NCBI GenBank assembly: GCA_030066755.1
Contig: JASJAX010000035.1
Span: forward strand, 1-38,626
Length of the DNA: 38,626 nt
Source of the DNA: Acidimicrobiia bacterium
Lineage (GTDB): Bacteria; Actinomycetota; Acidimicrobiia; Spongiisociales; UBA5794
Direction: 5' to 3'
Shown here one piece after another: positions 25,591 to 33,018 of this stretch. The translations under genes were made by a program, and so were the position numbers. Below the pieces are notes generated by a model. The model searched no databases. It had not been told where the DNA came from and saw only the letters and a program-made list of their open reading frames with translations. Position 1 is the first letter of the stretch. Each line of letters starts with the position of its first letter.

Positions 25591-25646
25591 GATAATTCGG
25601 CTGTCTGTGCAGCCGCTGAACCTCTCAAATCAAGGAGCCGCCTTCC

Positions 25647-27050
25647 ATGGCCACCGTTGACATCGATCTCGGCAGCTACCAACTCGGGTGGCATGACGAG
25701 GAGGATTACGTCTTCAAGCCCAAGAAGGGCCTGAACGAGGAGATCATCCGTGAGATGTCGCGGATGAAGAACGAGCCGGACTGGATGCTCGATTTCCGGT
25801 TGAAGGCGTACCAGCGATTCCTGCGGAAGCCGATCCCGACGTGGGGCGGCGACGGCGCGCTCGACGAGATCGACTTCGACGACATCTACTACTACATCAA
25901 GCCGACGGAAGGTCAGGCGAAGGATTGGGACATGGTTCCCGACTCGATCAAGGAGACCTACGAGAAGCTCGGCATTCCCGAGGCCGAACGGAAGTACCTC
26001 GCCGGTGTCACCGCCCAGTACGAGTCCGAGGTCGTCTACCACAAGAACCGAGAGGACCTCGAGGAACTCGGCGTGCTGTTCTGCGACATGGATACGGCCG
26101 TTCGTGAGTACCCGGAGATCGTCCAGGAGTACTTCGGGACGATCATTCCGCCCAACGACAACAAGTTCGCTGCGCTGAATTCCGCCGTGTGGTCGGGAGG
26201 CTCGTTCATCTACGTGCCGCCCGGCGTGCACGTCGAGCAGCCGCTGCAGGCCTACTTCCGGATCAACGCCGAGAACATGGGTCAGTTCGAGCGGACGCTG
26301 ATCATCGTCGATGAAGGTGCCTACTGCCACTATGTCGAGGGATGTTCGGCGCCCGTCTGGACGTCGGATTCGCTGCACTCAGCCGTTGTCGAGATCATCG
26401 TGAAGGAAGGCGGACGTTGCCGTTACACGACCATTCAGAACTGGTCGAACAACGTCTACAACCTCGTCACGAAGCGCGCTGCGGCGTACAAGAACGCCAC
26501 GATGGAGTGGATCGACGGCAACCTCGGATCGAAGCTGACGATGAAGTACCCGGCCGTGTGGCTCATGGACGAAGGTGCGCACGGTGAGGTCCTGTCGATC
26601 GCATTCGCCGGCGACGGTCAGCACCAGGACGCCGGCGCCAAGATGGTTCACGCCGCCCCGAACACCACCTCCCTGATCACGTCCAAGTCCATCAGCAAGG
26701 ACGGCGGCCGGGCCGGGTATCGAGGCCTGGTTCGGGTCGAGCCGGGAGCGGAGGACGCCAAGAGCTTCGTTCGGTGCGACGCCCTGATCCTCGACGAGGA
26801 CTCGCGATCGGACACGTATCCGTACATGGAGATCGAGGAGTCCGACACCCAGATCGGGCACGAAGCGACGGTCTCCAAAGTCGGCGACGACCAGCTCTTC
26901 TATCTGATGAGCCGGGGCCTGTCGGAAGAAGAAGCCACGGCGATGATCGTTGCCGGCTTCATCGAGCCGATCGTCAAGGAGCTCCCAATGGAGTACGCCG
27001 TCGAGCTCAACCGCCTCATCGAACTCCAGATGGAAGGCTCGGTGGGATAG
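25647..27050 (+). CDS. sufB: Fe-S cluster assembly scaffold SufB
   Basis: A 467-residue SufB of full length. SufB forms the SufBC2D scaffold on which 4Fe-4S clusters are built. The N-terminal region ([18 protein letters not shown]) and the beta-helix core ([33 protein letters not shown]) are typical, and the C-terminal block [20 protein letters not shown] is diagnostic of the SufB/SufD family, with the longer N-terminus marking SufB. AAGGAG lies 9 bases before the ATG. Suf genes normally cluster (sufB, D, C, S, U); here sufB stands alone, with repeats on both sides and the oxidase operon next. The partners must be encoded elsewhere if the pathway is complete. Confidence 0.95.
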   Translation: MATVDIDLGSYQLGWHDEEDYVFKPKKGLNEEIIREMSRMKNEPDWMLDFRLKAYQRFLRKPIPTWGGDGALDEIDFDDIYYYIKPTEGQAKDWDMVPDSIKETYEKLGIPEAERKYLAGVTAQYESEVVYHKNREDLEELGVLFCDMDTAVREYPEIVQEYFGTIIPPNDNKFAALNSAVWSGGSFIYVPPGVHVEQPLQAYFRINAENMGQFERTLIIVDEGAYCHYVEGCSAPVWTSDSLHSAVVEIIVKEGGRCRYTTIQNWSNNVYNLVTKRAAAYKNATMEWIDGNLGSKLTMKYPAVWLMDEGAHGEVLSIAFAGDGQHQDAGAKMVHAAPNTTSLITSKSISKDGGRAGYRGLVRVEPGAEDAKSFVRCDALILDEDSRSDTYPYMEIEESDTQIGHEATVSKVGDDQLFYLMSRGLSEEEATAMIVAGFIEPIVKELPMEYAVELNRLIELQMEGSVG

Positions 27051-27055
27051 CGAGG

Positions 27056-27340
27056 TTTCGCCGGCGGCAGGCCGCCGGCGAGTTGTCAGAGAACCCGCCC
27101 TCAAGGGGCGGGTTCTCTGTGTTCGTGCGGCCTCCCGGCCGCGCTCGTTGTGGGATCGCACCGCACAGGTCGCTGCGATCCCGGATTGAGGGGGGATCGG
27201 CGGAGCCGCCCCCCTCAGACACCCCCCAGCCTCGCCCTTCGGGCTTCGGCACCGTGCAAGCCGCCTCGAATACGTTCGGCGAGAGTCGATGCGGTCTCAG
27301 TACTCAGTACTCGGTACTCAGTACTCCGGCCGAAGGCCGG
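27056..27340 (+). repeat. Composite hairpin repeat, copy C
   Basis: It begins 5 bp after the sufB stop. H1 is CGCCGGCGG-CAGG-CCGCCGGCG (27059-27080), a different stem from A, B and D with the same loop. H2 is a perfect 14-bp stem (27087-27100 with 27106-27119) with loop TCAAG. H3 is GCGGCC-TCCC-GGCCGC (27127-27142). H4 and H5 are intact. The tail contains GCCC-TTC-GGGC, then heptamers GGTCTCA and GTACTCR (27293-27326) and hairpin CCGGCC-GAA-GGCCGG (27326-27340). Module P is absent. The remaining bases to 27457 hold the oxidase promoter region. Confidence 0.9.
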
Positions 27341-27365
27341 CCCGAGTCCCTGGTTTTGGCTCCCT

Positions 27366-27385
27366 TTAGGGCCGAAAGTCCCTAG
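27366..27385. promoter_or_regulatory. DosR/DevR-like box upstream of the ba3 oxidase operon
   Basis: TTAGGGCCGAAAGTCCCTAG matches 15 of 20 positions of the mycobacterial DosR palindrome TTSGGGACTWWWGTCCCSAA, and 16 when read on the other strand; both GGG/CCC arms are intact. It lies 73-92 bases before the TTG start of the operon. A TAGAGT -10-like hexamer at 27418-27423 sits at a distance compatible with activation. Hypoxia control of a high-affinity oxidase would fit, but the match is by eye. Confidence 0.45.
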
Positions 27386-27457
27386 TGCTCGCTTCGAATG
27401 GCCCGGGTCGCGGTGGCTAGAGTGCCGCCCAGTCGTCGTCGACCTGGGAGGGGCGCT

Positions 27458-27601
27458 TTGACCGAGGAACACGCGGTCGCGCACGAAGTGGAAGAGGAGG
27501 AGGAACCGAAAGGCACCATCATCATGATGGCGATCTTCCTCCTCATCATCATCGGCATCTGGGTGTACACGTACGCGCTCCTCCTGGAGCGTGCTGGATG
27601 A
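27458..27601 (+). CDS. cbaD: ba3-type cytochrome c oxidase subunit IIa
   Basis: A 47-residue protein: an acidic N-terminus (EEHAVAHEVEEEEEPKG) followed by one transmembrane helix and a short ERAG end. The block EPKG, a single helix, and a YALLLERAG-like end matches the layout of Thermus ba3 subunit IIa, a single-helix subunit that replaces the first helix of a normal subunit II. The start is a TTG at 27458 because GGGAGG lies 6-7 bases upstream; an in-frame ATG at 27398 would add 20 Arg/Pro-rich residues not expected in this subunit. Its stop overlaps the subunit II ATG (ATGA at 27598-27601), so the operon order IIa, II, I is as in Thermus. Confidence 0.85.
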   Translation: MTEEHAVAHEVEEEEEPKGTIIMMAIFLLIIIGIWVYTYALLLERAG

Positions 27602-28134
27602 AGCTCCAGATCGAGAAATGGGAACGCTGGTTTCTGTACGCCACGACCGTGATGCTCGTTGCGTTCCTCGTGGCGATCTTCGCCTCGATCGGGGAAGCCG
27701 GAATTCACCTACCGACGGACGAGGACCAGGTCGATCCGAACCTGCTCGAGTTCTCGGCCTACGAGAGCAACCCGGCGCCGTTCAACGAACTGGGCTCGCG
27801 TCCGTACACCGGTACCGAAGACGACATCGAGTGGGAAGTGGTCCTGCTCGCACGGGCGTGGGCGTTCACCGACGGTGAACCCGTCGACGCCGAGCGTGGT
27901 GTCCCGATCATCACCGTTCCGGTGGACACACCCGTCGAGTTCGTCGTGACCTCGGTCGACACGGTGCACGGGATCCTCATTGCGGAGGTCGCCGTGAACG
28001 CCATGGTCATCCCGGGACAGATCACCAAGGTCGTGACGGAGTTCGACGAGCCCGGTGAGTACGCAATCATCTGCCACGAGTTCTGCGGCCTGCTTCACCA
28101 CAACATGTATGCGATCGTGGAGGTGGTCGGATGA
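27598..28134 (+). CDS. cbaB: ba3-type cytochrome c oxidase subunit II
   Basis: A 178-residue subunit with one N-terminal membrane helix (about 12-32) and an extracytoplasmic cupredoxin domain. The CuA ligands are visible: His in VDTVHG (about 123) and CHEFCGLLHHNM near residues 158-169, giving Cys, Glu, Cys, His and Met in the required CxExCxxxHxxM spacing. A single helix, where ordinary subunit II has two, is the mark of ba3-type oxidases and is made up for by subunit IIa encoded just upstream. It overlaps both neighbours by four bases. It receives electrons from cytochrome c or a similar donor. Confidence 0.95.
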   Translation: MKLQIEKWERWFLYATTVMLVAFLVAIFASIGEAGIHLPTDEDQVDPNLLEFSAYESNPAPFNELGSRPYTGTEDDIEWEVVLLARAWAFTDGEPVDAERGVPIITVPVDTPVEFVVTSVDTVHGILIAEVAVNAMVIPGQITKVVTEFDEPGEYAIICHEFCGLLHHNMYAIVEVVG

Positions 28135-29780
28135 CGGCGACACAGCAACCCGCAACCACCGACGCAGTCGTCGTCGAACAGCGGCGCTGGCTCAAGTGGC
28201 AGCTGTACCTCGGATTCGTCGGCCTGTTCCTCGGCCTGCTCATGGGCTTCTTGCAGGCCATGGACCGGACCGGGATCGACCTGTACGACGCGTTCCAGCT
28301 GCAGACGTACTACCAGGGTCTGACGCTGCACGCAGTGTCCTTGGCCTTCGTGCTGACCTTCACGTTTGCGAACTCGTTCCTGACGCTCACCGTCATGCGG
28401 TCGCTCGATCGGCCAATGGACTACACCTGGATGATCCAGGGGTCGACGATCACCGCTGCGCTGGGCGTTGTCCTGGCGGCTGCGGCCATCCTGATGAACC
28501 AGGCGTCGGTGCTCTACACGTTCTACTCGCCGCTTCAGGCCAGCTCGCTGTTCTATCTCGGAGCGGTGCTGCTGGTGGTATCGACCTGGTTGGTGTCGCT
28601 GAACCAGATGCTCACGGTTCGTACGTGGCGTAAGGAACACCCAGGGGAGCGTCTGCCGCTGCTGGCATTCGTCTCGCTCGTGACCTTCCTCATGTGGGAC
28701 CTCGCATCGCTCGGAGTAGCTGTCGAAGTCGTGGTGTTCCTGCTGCCGTGGTCGCTCGGGATCACCGAAGGTGTCGATCCGCTGCTCAACCGGACGCTGT
28801 TCTGGTTCACGGGCCACCCGATCGTCTACTTCTGGCTCCTCCCGGCCTACGTCTCGTGGTACATGATGATCCCGAAGCAGGTCGGCGGGAAGCTGTTCAG
28901 CGACGGTGTCGTTCGCGGCGTCTTCATCCTGTTCCTGTTGCTGTCGACGCCGGTAGGACTCCACCACCAGTTCACGGATCCGGGTATCGATGAGGGTCTG
29001 AAGCTTCTCCACGGGGTGTTCACCTTTGGGGTGTTCTTCCCGTCGGTGATCACGGCATTCACGCTCATGGCCGCGCTCGAACACGGAGGACGTCGTGCCG
29101 GCGGCAAGGGGCTCCTCGGGTGGATCCTCAAGTTGCCGTGGGGCGACCCCGTCGTGGTTGCGCAACTCCTGGCAATGATCGGGTTCGTCCTCGGCGGTGC
29201 CACAGGATTGCTGAACGCGAGTTCGACGATGAACCTGTTGATTCACAACACCTCGTTCGTCCCCGGCCACTTCCACCTGACCGTTGGAACGGCCGTCGCG
29301 CTGACGATCATGGGTGTTGCGTATTGGCTCGTGCCGTATCTCACCGGCAAGCCGCTCTGGGGTCGCCGACTCGGCGTGCTTCAGGCCTGGCTGTGGCTCA
29401 TCGGCGTGATGGTCTTCTCCCGGGGTCAGATGGCCGCCGGGATCGAAGGTCAGCCGCGTCGTCTCTTCACGACGGCGTCGGCGTACATCGACGAGAGCTG
29501 GGAAGTGTGGAACATCGTTGCCGGGATCGGCGGCATGATCATGTTCGTTTCCGGTGTGTTGTTCTTCGTGGTGATCGGCGGGACTCTTCTGCAGAAGCAG
29601 CGTGTGACAGTGGAGATGCCGGTGTCGGAGTGCATCCACGATCGCACGGAGACTCCGCGGTGGCTCGATCGGGCCGGTCTGTGGTTCGTGGTGGCCGTGG
29701 TGCTCGTGCTCATCGCCTACCTGCCGGTGTTCATCACCCACAACTACGAGTTCAACGTCTTGCCATTTACGTTGTACTGA
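28131..29780 (+). CDS. cbaA: ba3-type cytochrome c oxidase subunit I
   Basis: A 549-residue heme-copper oxidase catalytic subunit with about 13 transmembrane helices. Low-spin heme ligands are His67 (LTLHAVSL) and His382. CuB ligands are His229, His278 and His279 (GLHHQF), Tyr233 in WFTGHPIVYFW is the cross-linked residue, and His380 in SFVPGHFHLTV binds the high-spin heme. Numbering runs 4 to 5 below Thermus ba3, and the absence of the D-channel signature places it in the B family. B-family enzymes usually have high oxygen affinity and lower pumping stoichiometry. No subunit III or cytochrome c gene follows; repeat copy D begins at the base after the stop codon. Confidence 0.96.
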   Translation: MTATQQPATTDAVVVEQRRWLKWQLYLGFVGLFLGLLMGFLQAMDRTGIDLYDAFQLQTYYQGLTLHAVSLAFVLTFTFANSFLTLTVMRSLDRPMDYTWMIQGSTITAALGVVLAAAAILMNQASVLYTFYSPLQASSLFYLGAVLLVVSTWLVSLNQMLTVRTWRKEHPGERLPLLAFVSLVTFLMWDLASLGVAVEVVVFLLPWSLGITEGVDPLLNRTLFWFTGHPIVYFWLLPAYVSWYMMIPKQVGGKLFSDGVVRGVFILFLLLSTPVGLHHQFTDPGIDEGLKLLHGVFTFGVFFPSVITAFTLMAALEHGGRRAGGKGLLGWILKLPWGDPVVVAQLLAMIGFVLGGATGLLNASSTMNLLIHNTSFVPGHFHLTVGTAVALTIMGVAYWLVPYLTGKPLWGRRLGVLQAWLWLIGVMVFSRGQMAAGIEGQPRRLFTTASAYIDESWEVWNIVAGIGGMIMFVSGVLFFVVIGGTLLQKQRVTVEMPVSECIHDRTETPRWLDRAGLWFVVAVVLVLIAYLPVFITHNYEFNVLPFTLY

Positions 29781-29978
29781 TTTCGAGCCGAGCAGGCTCG
29801 GCTCGAGTTGCAGAACCCCGGCCTCAACGGCCGGGGTTCTGGATATGTGCCGCCTCCCGGCGGCGCTCGCTGCGGGTCGCACCGCGCATGTCGCTGCGAC
29901 CCAGCGAGGCCGGCACAAGGGCCGGCCTTCTGGCGGTCCCTGTACTCAGTATTCGGTACTCAGTGCTCAGCACTTCCC
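29781..29978 (+). repeat. Composite hairpin repeat, copy D (shortened)
   Basis: The element begins at the base after the cbaA stop. H1 is CGAGCCGAG-CAGG-CTCGGCTCG (29784-29805). H2 is a perfect 13-bp stem (29811-29823 with 29829-29841) with loop TCAAC. H3 is GCCGCC-TCCC-GGCGGC (29849-29864), a third stem version. H4 has lost one A-T pair from both arms (GGGTCGCA/TGCGACCC). H5 is replaced by a different hairpin, GAGGCCGGC with GCCGGCCTTC. The heptamer array (29942-29975) is degenerate. Module P and the tail are missing. Confidence 0.88.
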
Positions 29979-30008
29979 AAACACGGTCCTGTTGCTCGTG
30001 TCCGCCAC

Positions 30009-30014
30009 TACGCT
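30009..30014 (+). promoter_or_regulatory. -10-like hexamer for a leaderless nucS transcript
   Basis: TACGCT ends 6 bases before ATG 30021 and no Shine-Dalgarno is seen. Confidence 0.4.
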
Positions 30015-30020
30015 CGCCCG

Positions 30021-30680
30021 ATGCGCATCGTTGTTGCGGATTGCACGGTCGATTACGAGGGTCGGTTGACGGCCCACCTGCCGTTGGCGACTCGGTTGGT
30101 GATGGTGAAGGCCGACGGCTGTGTTGCGGTTCATGCCGACGGAGGTGCGTACAAGCCGCTCAACTGGATGAACGCTCCCAACCACCTGCTTGAAGAGGAC
30201 GGCCGGTGGGTGGTGGTGAATCCGAAGGGGGAGCGGCTCACGATCACCTTCACTGAAGTGCACTTCGAGACGGCGATCGAGATGGGGGACGATCCCGGGC
30301 TGCAGAAGGACGGCGTTGAGGCTGAGCTGCAACGGCTCCTCGCAGAGCGAGTCGAGTACCTCGGAGAGGGTCTGACCCTGGTTCGTCGGGAGTACCCGAC
30401 CCCGATCGGTCCTGTCGATCTGCTCTGTCGGGACGCCGAAGGCCAAACCGTCGCCGTTGAGATCAAACGCCGCGGCGAGATCGACGGTGTCGAGCAACTC
30501 ACGCGCTACCTCGAATTCCTCAATCGAGACGATCGGCTCGCGCCGGTCAGCGGCCTCTTCGTCGCCCAGCAGATCAAGCCGCAGGCCCGGACGCTCGCAG
30601 ACGACCGTGGCATCGCCTGTGTCGAAGTCGACTACGACGAGCTCCGCGGTATCGACAGCCCGGCACTGAAGCTCTTCTAG
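30021..30680 (+). CDS. nucS: Mismatch-specific endonuclease NucS/EndoMS
   Basis: A 219-residue NucS, the enzyme of non-canonical mismatch repair in actinobacteria and archaea that lack MutS-MutL. The N-terminal DNA-binding/dimerisation half includes [30 protein letters not shown] and [11 protein letters not shown]. The C-terminal RecB-like nuclease half has Asp133 (GPVDLLCRD) and Glu147-x-Lys149 (VAVEIKRRG). The C-terminus LKLF resembles the short beta-clamp-binding tail of other NucS proteins. ATG 30021 is chosen because it starts exactly at the conserved MRIVVADC; the frame is open upstream only through repeat D. Repeat copy E begins one base after its stop. Confidence 0.96.
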   Translation: MRIVVADCTVDYEGRLTAHLPLATRLVMVKADGCVAVHADGGAYKPLNWMNAPNHLLEEDGRWVVVNPKGERLTITFTEVHFETAIEMGDDPGLQKDGVEAELQRLLAERVEYLGEGLTLVRREYPTPIGPVDLLCRDAEGQTVAVEIKRRGEIDGVEQLTRYLEFLNRDDRLAPVSGLFVAQQIKPQARTLADDRGIACVEVDYDELRGIDSPALKLF

Positions 30681-30681
30681 G

Positions 30682-30985
30682 TTTCGCCGCCGGCAGGCCG
30701 GCGGCGAGTTTCTCGTCGGGCCGTTGGCCCTCCTCGCAATCGTGCGGCCTCCCGGCCGCGCTCATTGTGGGATCGAACGGCGCATGTCCCTGCGATCCCG
30801 ATCTGAGGGGGGATCGGCGGAGCCGCCCCCCTCAGACACCCCCCAGCCTCGCCCTTCGGGCATCGGCATCGCGTGAGACGCTTCGCACGCGTTCGTCGTG
30901 ATCGGTTGCGGTCTCGGTACTCAGTACTCAGTACTCAGTACTCCGGCCAAAGGCCGGCCCCAAAGGCCGGCCCCAAAGGCCGCTC
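30682..30985 (+). repeat. Composite hairpin repeat, copy E
   Basis: This fills the gap between nucS and the LpxD-like gene. H1 is CGCCGCCGG-CAGG-CCGGCGGCG (30685-30706), a third stem version. H2 is short, GGGCC-GTT-GGCCC. H3 is GCGGCC-TCCC-GGCCGC (30744-30759). H4 has one mismatched position. H5 is perfect. The tail follows, then heptamers GGTCTCG and GTACTCA (30910-30943), hairpin CCGGCC-AAA-GGCCGG (30943-30957) and two further AAAGGCCG repeats. Module P is absent. No clear Shine-Dalgarno or promoter for the next gene is seen between the repeat and 31018. Confidence 0.9.
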
Positions 30986-31017
30986 AACCCACCCCCCCAA
31001 CCTTCCGAATCTGTCTC

Positions 31018-32016
31018 ATGCCCCTCGATACGACGATCGGACCTGAGCTGCTCGCGCTGCGTGACGTCACGTTGTCAGATGTGGCGCGAATCACCGGGGG
31101 TCGCCTGGTTGGGGAGGATGCTCCGGTTCGGCATCTTCGGCCGCTGAGTGCGGATTCGATCCCGGATGGCAGCCTTGCGTACGCATCGGGCCACTTCGTC
31201 GACGAACTGGCCAATGCTCCGTTTGAGGCAGCCATCGTGCCGGCGAGTGGGGTTGGTGCGTCGCGATCTGTGATCGTTCACGAGGATCCCCAGGTGGCAT
31301 TCTTCGCCCTGCAACGGTCGCTTGCGGAGTCCGGGGCGTACCCGACCATCGCATCACATCGCGGCGACAGGGTCCGGATCGCTGATTCGGCCGTGGTGCA
31401 CGATGGCACCGTGATCGGTGACGACGTCCGGATCGGAGACCACGTTGTCGTCATGCCGAACAGCGTGCTGGATGATGGTGTCGAGATCCAGGCCGGGACG
31501 GTCGTCGGTGAACCGGGATTCCAGGTGGCCGGCGACGGGACTGGGCGCTATCTCGTGCCGCACGCCGGCGGGGTGCATCTGCGGGCCGGGGTGTCGATCG
31601 GGGCGAACTGCGCCGTTGATCGTGCGCTGTTCTCGACGTTCACCACGCTCGGCGCCGACACGATGCTCGACAACCTGGTCCATGTTGCTCACGATGTCAT
31701 GATCGGTGATCGGTGCACGCTCACGGCATCGGTTGAGCTGTCGGGCAGCGTCGTGCTCGAGGACGACGTGTGGCTCGCACCTCGTACCTGCTGCAACCAG
31801 TTCGTCCGATTCGGCCGAGGCGCTTATACCGGCACCGGGTCCGTGGTCGTCCGCGACGTGCCCGCATTCACGCTCGTGGCGGGGAGTCCGGCGCGGGTGT
31901 TCGGGCGGGTATGCCTGTGCCGAGCCAAACTGCCTTCCGACGACGGACCGGTCGAGTGCGGCTCCTGCGGTCGGCGATTCTTGGTCGATGGTGATGCGGT
32001 CGCCGAAGCTGCCTGA
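31018..32016 (+). CDS. LpxD-like acyltransferase with left-handed beta helix and C-terminal zinc ribbon
   Basis: A 332-residue protein. Residues about 14-85 resemble the N-terminal uridine-binding domain of LpxD (LRPLSADSIPDGSLAYA). A hexapeptide-repeat beta helix runs from about 115 to 295. The active-site block LDNLVHVAHDVMIGD and the preceding GEPGFQVAGDGTGRYLVPHA match LpxD, which N-acylates UDP-3-O-acylglucosamine, with the catalytic His retained. After the helix there is an unusual C-terminal CxC-x12-CxxC cluster (CLCRAKLP ... ECGSCGRRF), a likely zinc ribbon. No lipid A genes are near, so the substrate is more likely a UDP-amino sugar for a surface polysaccharide. It is convergent with the oxidoreductase gene. 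Confidence 0.85.
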   Translation: MPLDTTIGPELLALRDVTLSDVARITGGRLVGEDAPVRHLRPLSADSIPDGSLAYASGHFVDELANAPFEAAIVPASGVGASRSVIVHEDPQVAFFALQRSLAESGAYPTIASHRGDRVRIADSAVVHDGTVIGDDVRIGDHVVVMPNSVLDDGVEIQAGTVVGEPGFQVAGDGTGRYLVPHAGGVHLRAGVSIGANCAVDRALFSTFTTLGADTMLDNLVHVAHDVMIGDRCTLTASVELSGSVVLEDDVWLAPRTCCNQFVRFGRGAYTGTGSVVVRDVPAFTLVAGSPARVFGRVCLCRAKLPSDDGPVECGSCGRRFLVDGDAVAEAA

Positions 32017-32040
32017 GGCCGCTCGTCGGTCAATCGGGCG

Positions 32041-33018
32041 TCACGCCACCCGAAACGCAGTGACCGGTCGCGTCTGGGTCTCGAGCGCGGCCGCGATCTG
32101 GTGGGGCGGCTCGATCGATTCGAGGACCGGTAGGGGGTCGATGGCGCCGTCGACGAGGTCGCAGAAGGCATCCCATTGCAATGCCAACGGTTCGCCCTCC
32201 TGTCGCACGAACGGAATGTCAACGACCGTTTGGGCTTGGTAGCCGGCGGGATCGAGGCCGCTGGATTGGGCGACGTGCCGATAGACCGTCATCGTGCGAC
32301 GTAGCAGATCCAGTTCGAGCAAGGCAGTAGCGGTCACGACGCGAATCTCCCGGATCTTGCGTTGATCCATCCGGCTCGCCGAGCAGGTGAAGATCGCGCC
32401 GGTATCGGTTCGGCCCGTGATGTCGGCGATCTCGGCTGCGGCTCCGGTCTGCGGTGACCAGGTCGTACCTGCGTGATACTCGGCTGCGCTTGCGCCCGTC
32501 AGCCGGAATGCGAGATCGAGGTCGTGAATCAGGAGATCGTGGATCACGGACGTCGTGATCCGAGGGGACGGTGGTGAGTGACGAACGGTCATCACGTGCA
32601 GCGCCGGTCCGTGGACATCGAGCAGCTCGAGAGCGGTTCGAACGACGGGGTTGAAGCGCTCGACGAACCCGGCTTGGAGCGGCACACCGGCCGTGCGGGC
32701 TGCCGTGATCATCGCGGCTACTTCATTGGGGTCAGTCGACGCCGGCTTCTCCACCAGCACAGGAACACCTCGGGCAAGGAGATCGAGGACGATGGCGGTG
32801 TGCGCCTCCGCCGGTGTCGCCACCACCGCGGCATCGACGCGGCGGATGTCTCCGACCGAATCGGCCCAATTGGTGCCGTTGGCGACGGCGAGATCGCGGG
32901 CTCGGCTGCGGTCGGTGTCGACGACGAGTACGAGGTCGGATCGTGAGGAGGCGGCGATGGTGCGAGCGTGATTGGCTCCCATGGCTCCGGCGCCGATGAG
33001 CGCGACGTTGAGCGTCAT
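32041..33018 (-). CDS. Gfo/Idh/MocA-family oxidoreductase
   Basis: A 325-residue NAD(P)-dependent sugar oxidoreductase. The N-terminal Rossmann domain has ALIGAGAMGANHARTI and the family's VLVEKPAS motif (EKP, with the catalytic Lys). The C-terminal alpha/beta substrate domain contains HDLLIHDLDLAFRLTG, which has the His/Asp pattern expected. Similar proteins oxidise UDP-GlcNAc-type sugars at C3 for polysaccharide synthesis. It overlaps the upstream glycosyltransferase stop by four bases, so it is cotranslated with it. With the LpxD-like acyltransferase across the convergent gap, a role in making and attaching an unusual amino sugar is a reasonable inference. Confidence 0.9.
   Translation of the reverse strand: MTLNVALIGAGAMGANHARTIAASSRSDLVLVVDTDRSRARDLAVANGTNWADSVGDIRRVDAAVVATPAEAHTAIVLDLLARGVPVLVEKPASTDPNEVAAMITAARTAGVPLQAGFVERFNPVVRTALELLDVHGPALHVMTVRHSPPSPRITTSVIHDLLIHDLDLAFRLTGASAAEYHAGTTWSPQTGAAAEIADITGRTDTGAIFTCSASRMDQRKIREIRVVTATALLELDLLRRTMTVYRHVAQSSGLDPAGYQAQTVVDIPFVRQEGEPLALQWDAFCDLVDGAIDPLPVLESIEPPHQIAAALETQTRPVTAFRVA

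Noticed and set aside
28095-29918. Long minus-strand open frame of 607 codons opposite the oxidase genes
   Set aside because: It is antisense to cbaA, whose heme and copper ligands are all intact; its His/Glu/Arg-rich sequence reflects antisense of a membrane protein gene.
19735-30985. Insertion sequence or transposon remnant explanation for the composite repeats
   Set aside because: No transposase fragment, terminal inverted repeats enclosing the unit, or target-site duplication could be seen; a MITE or REP-like origin stays possible and is covered in the findings.
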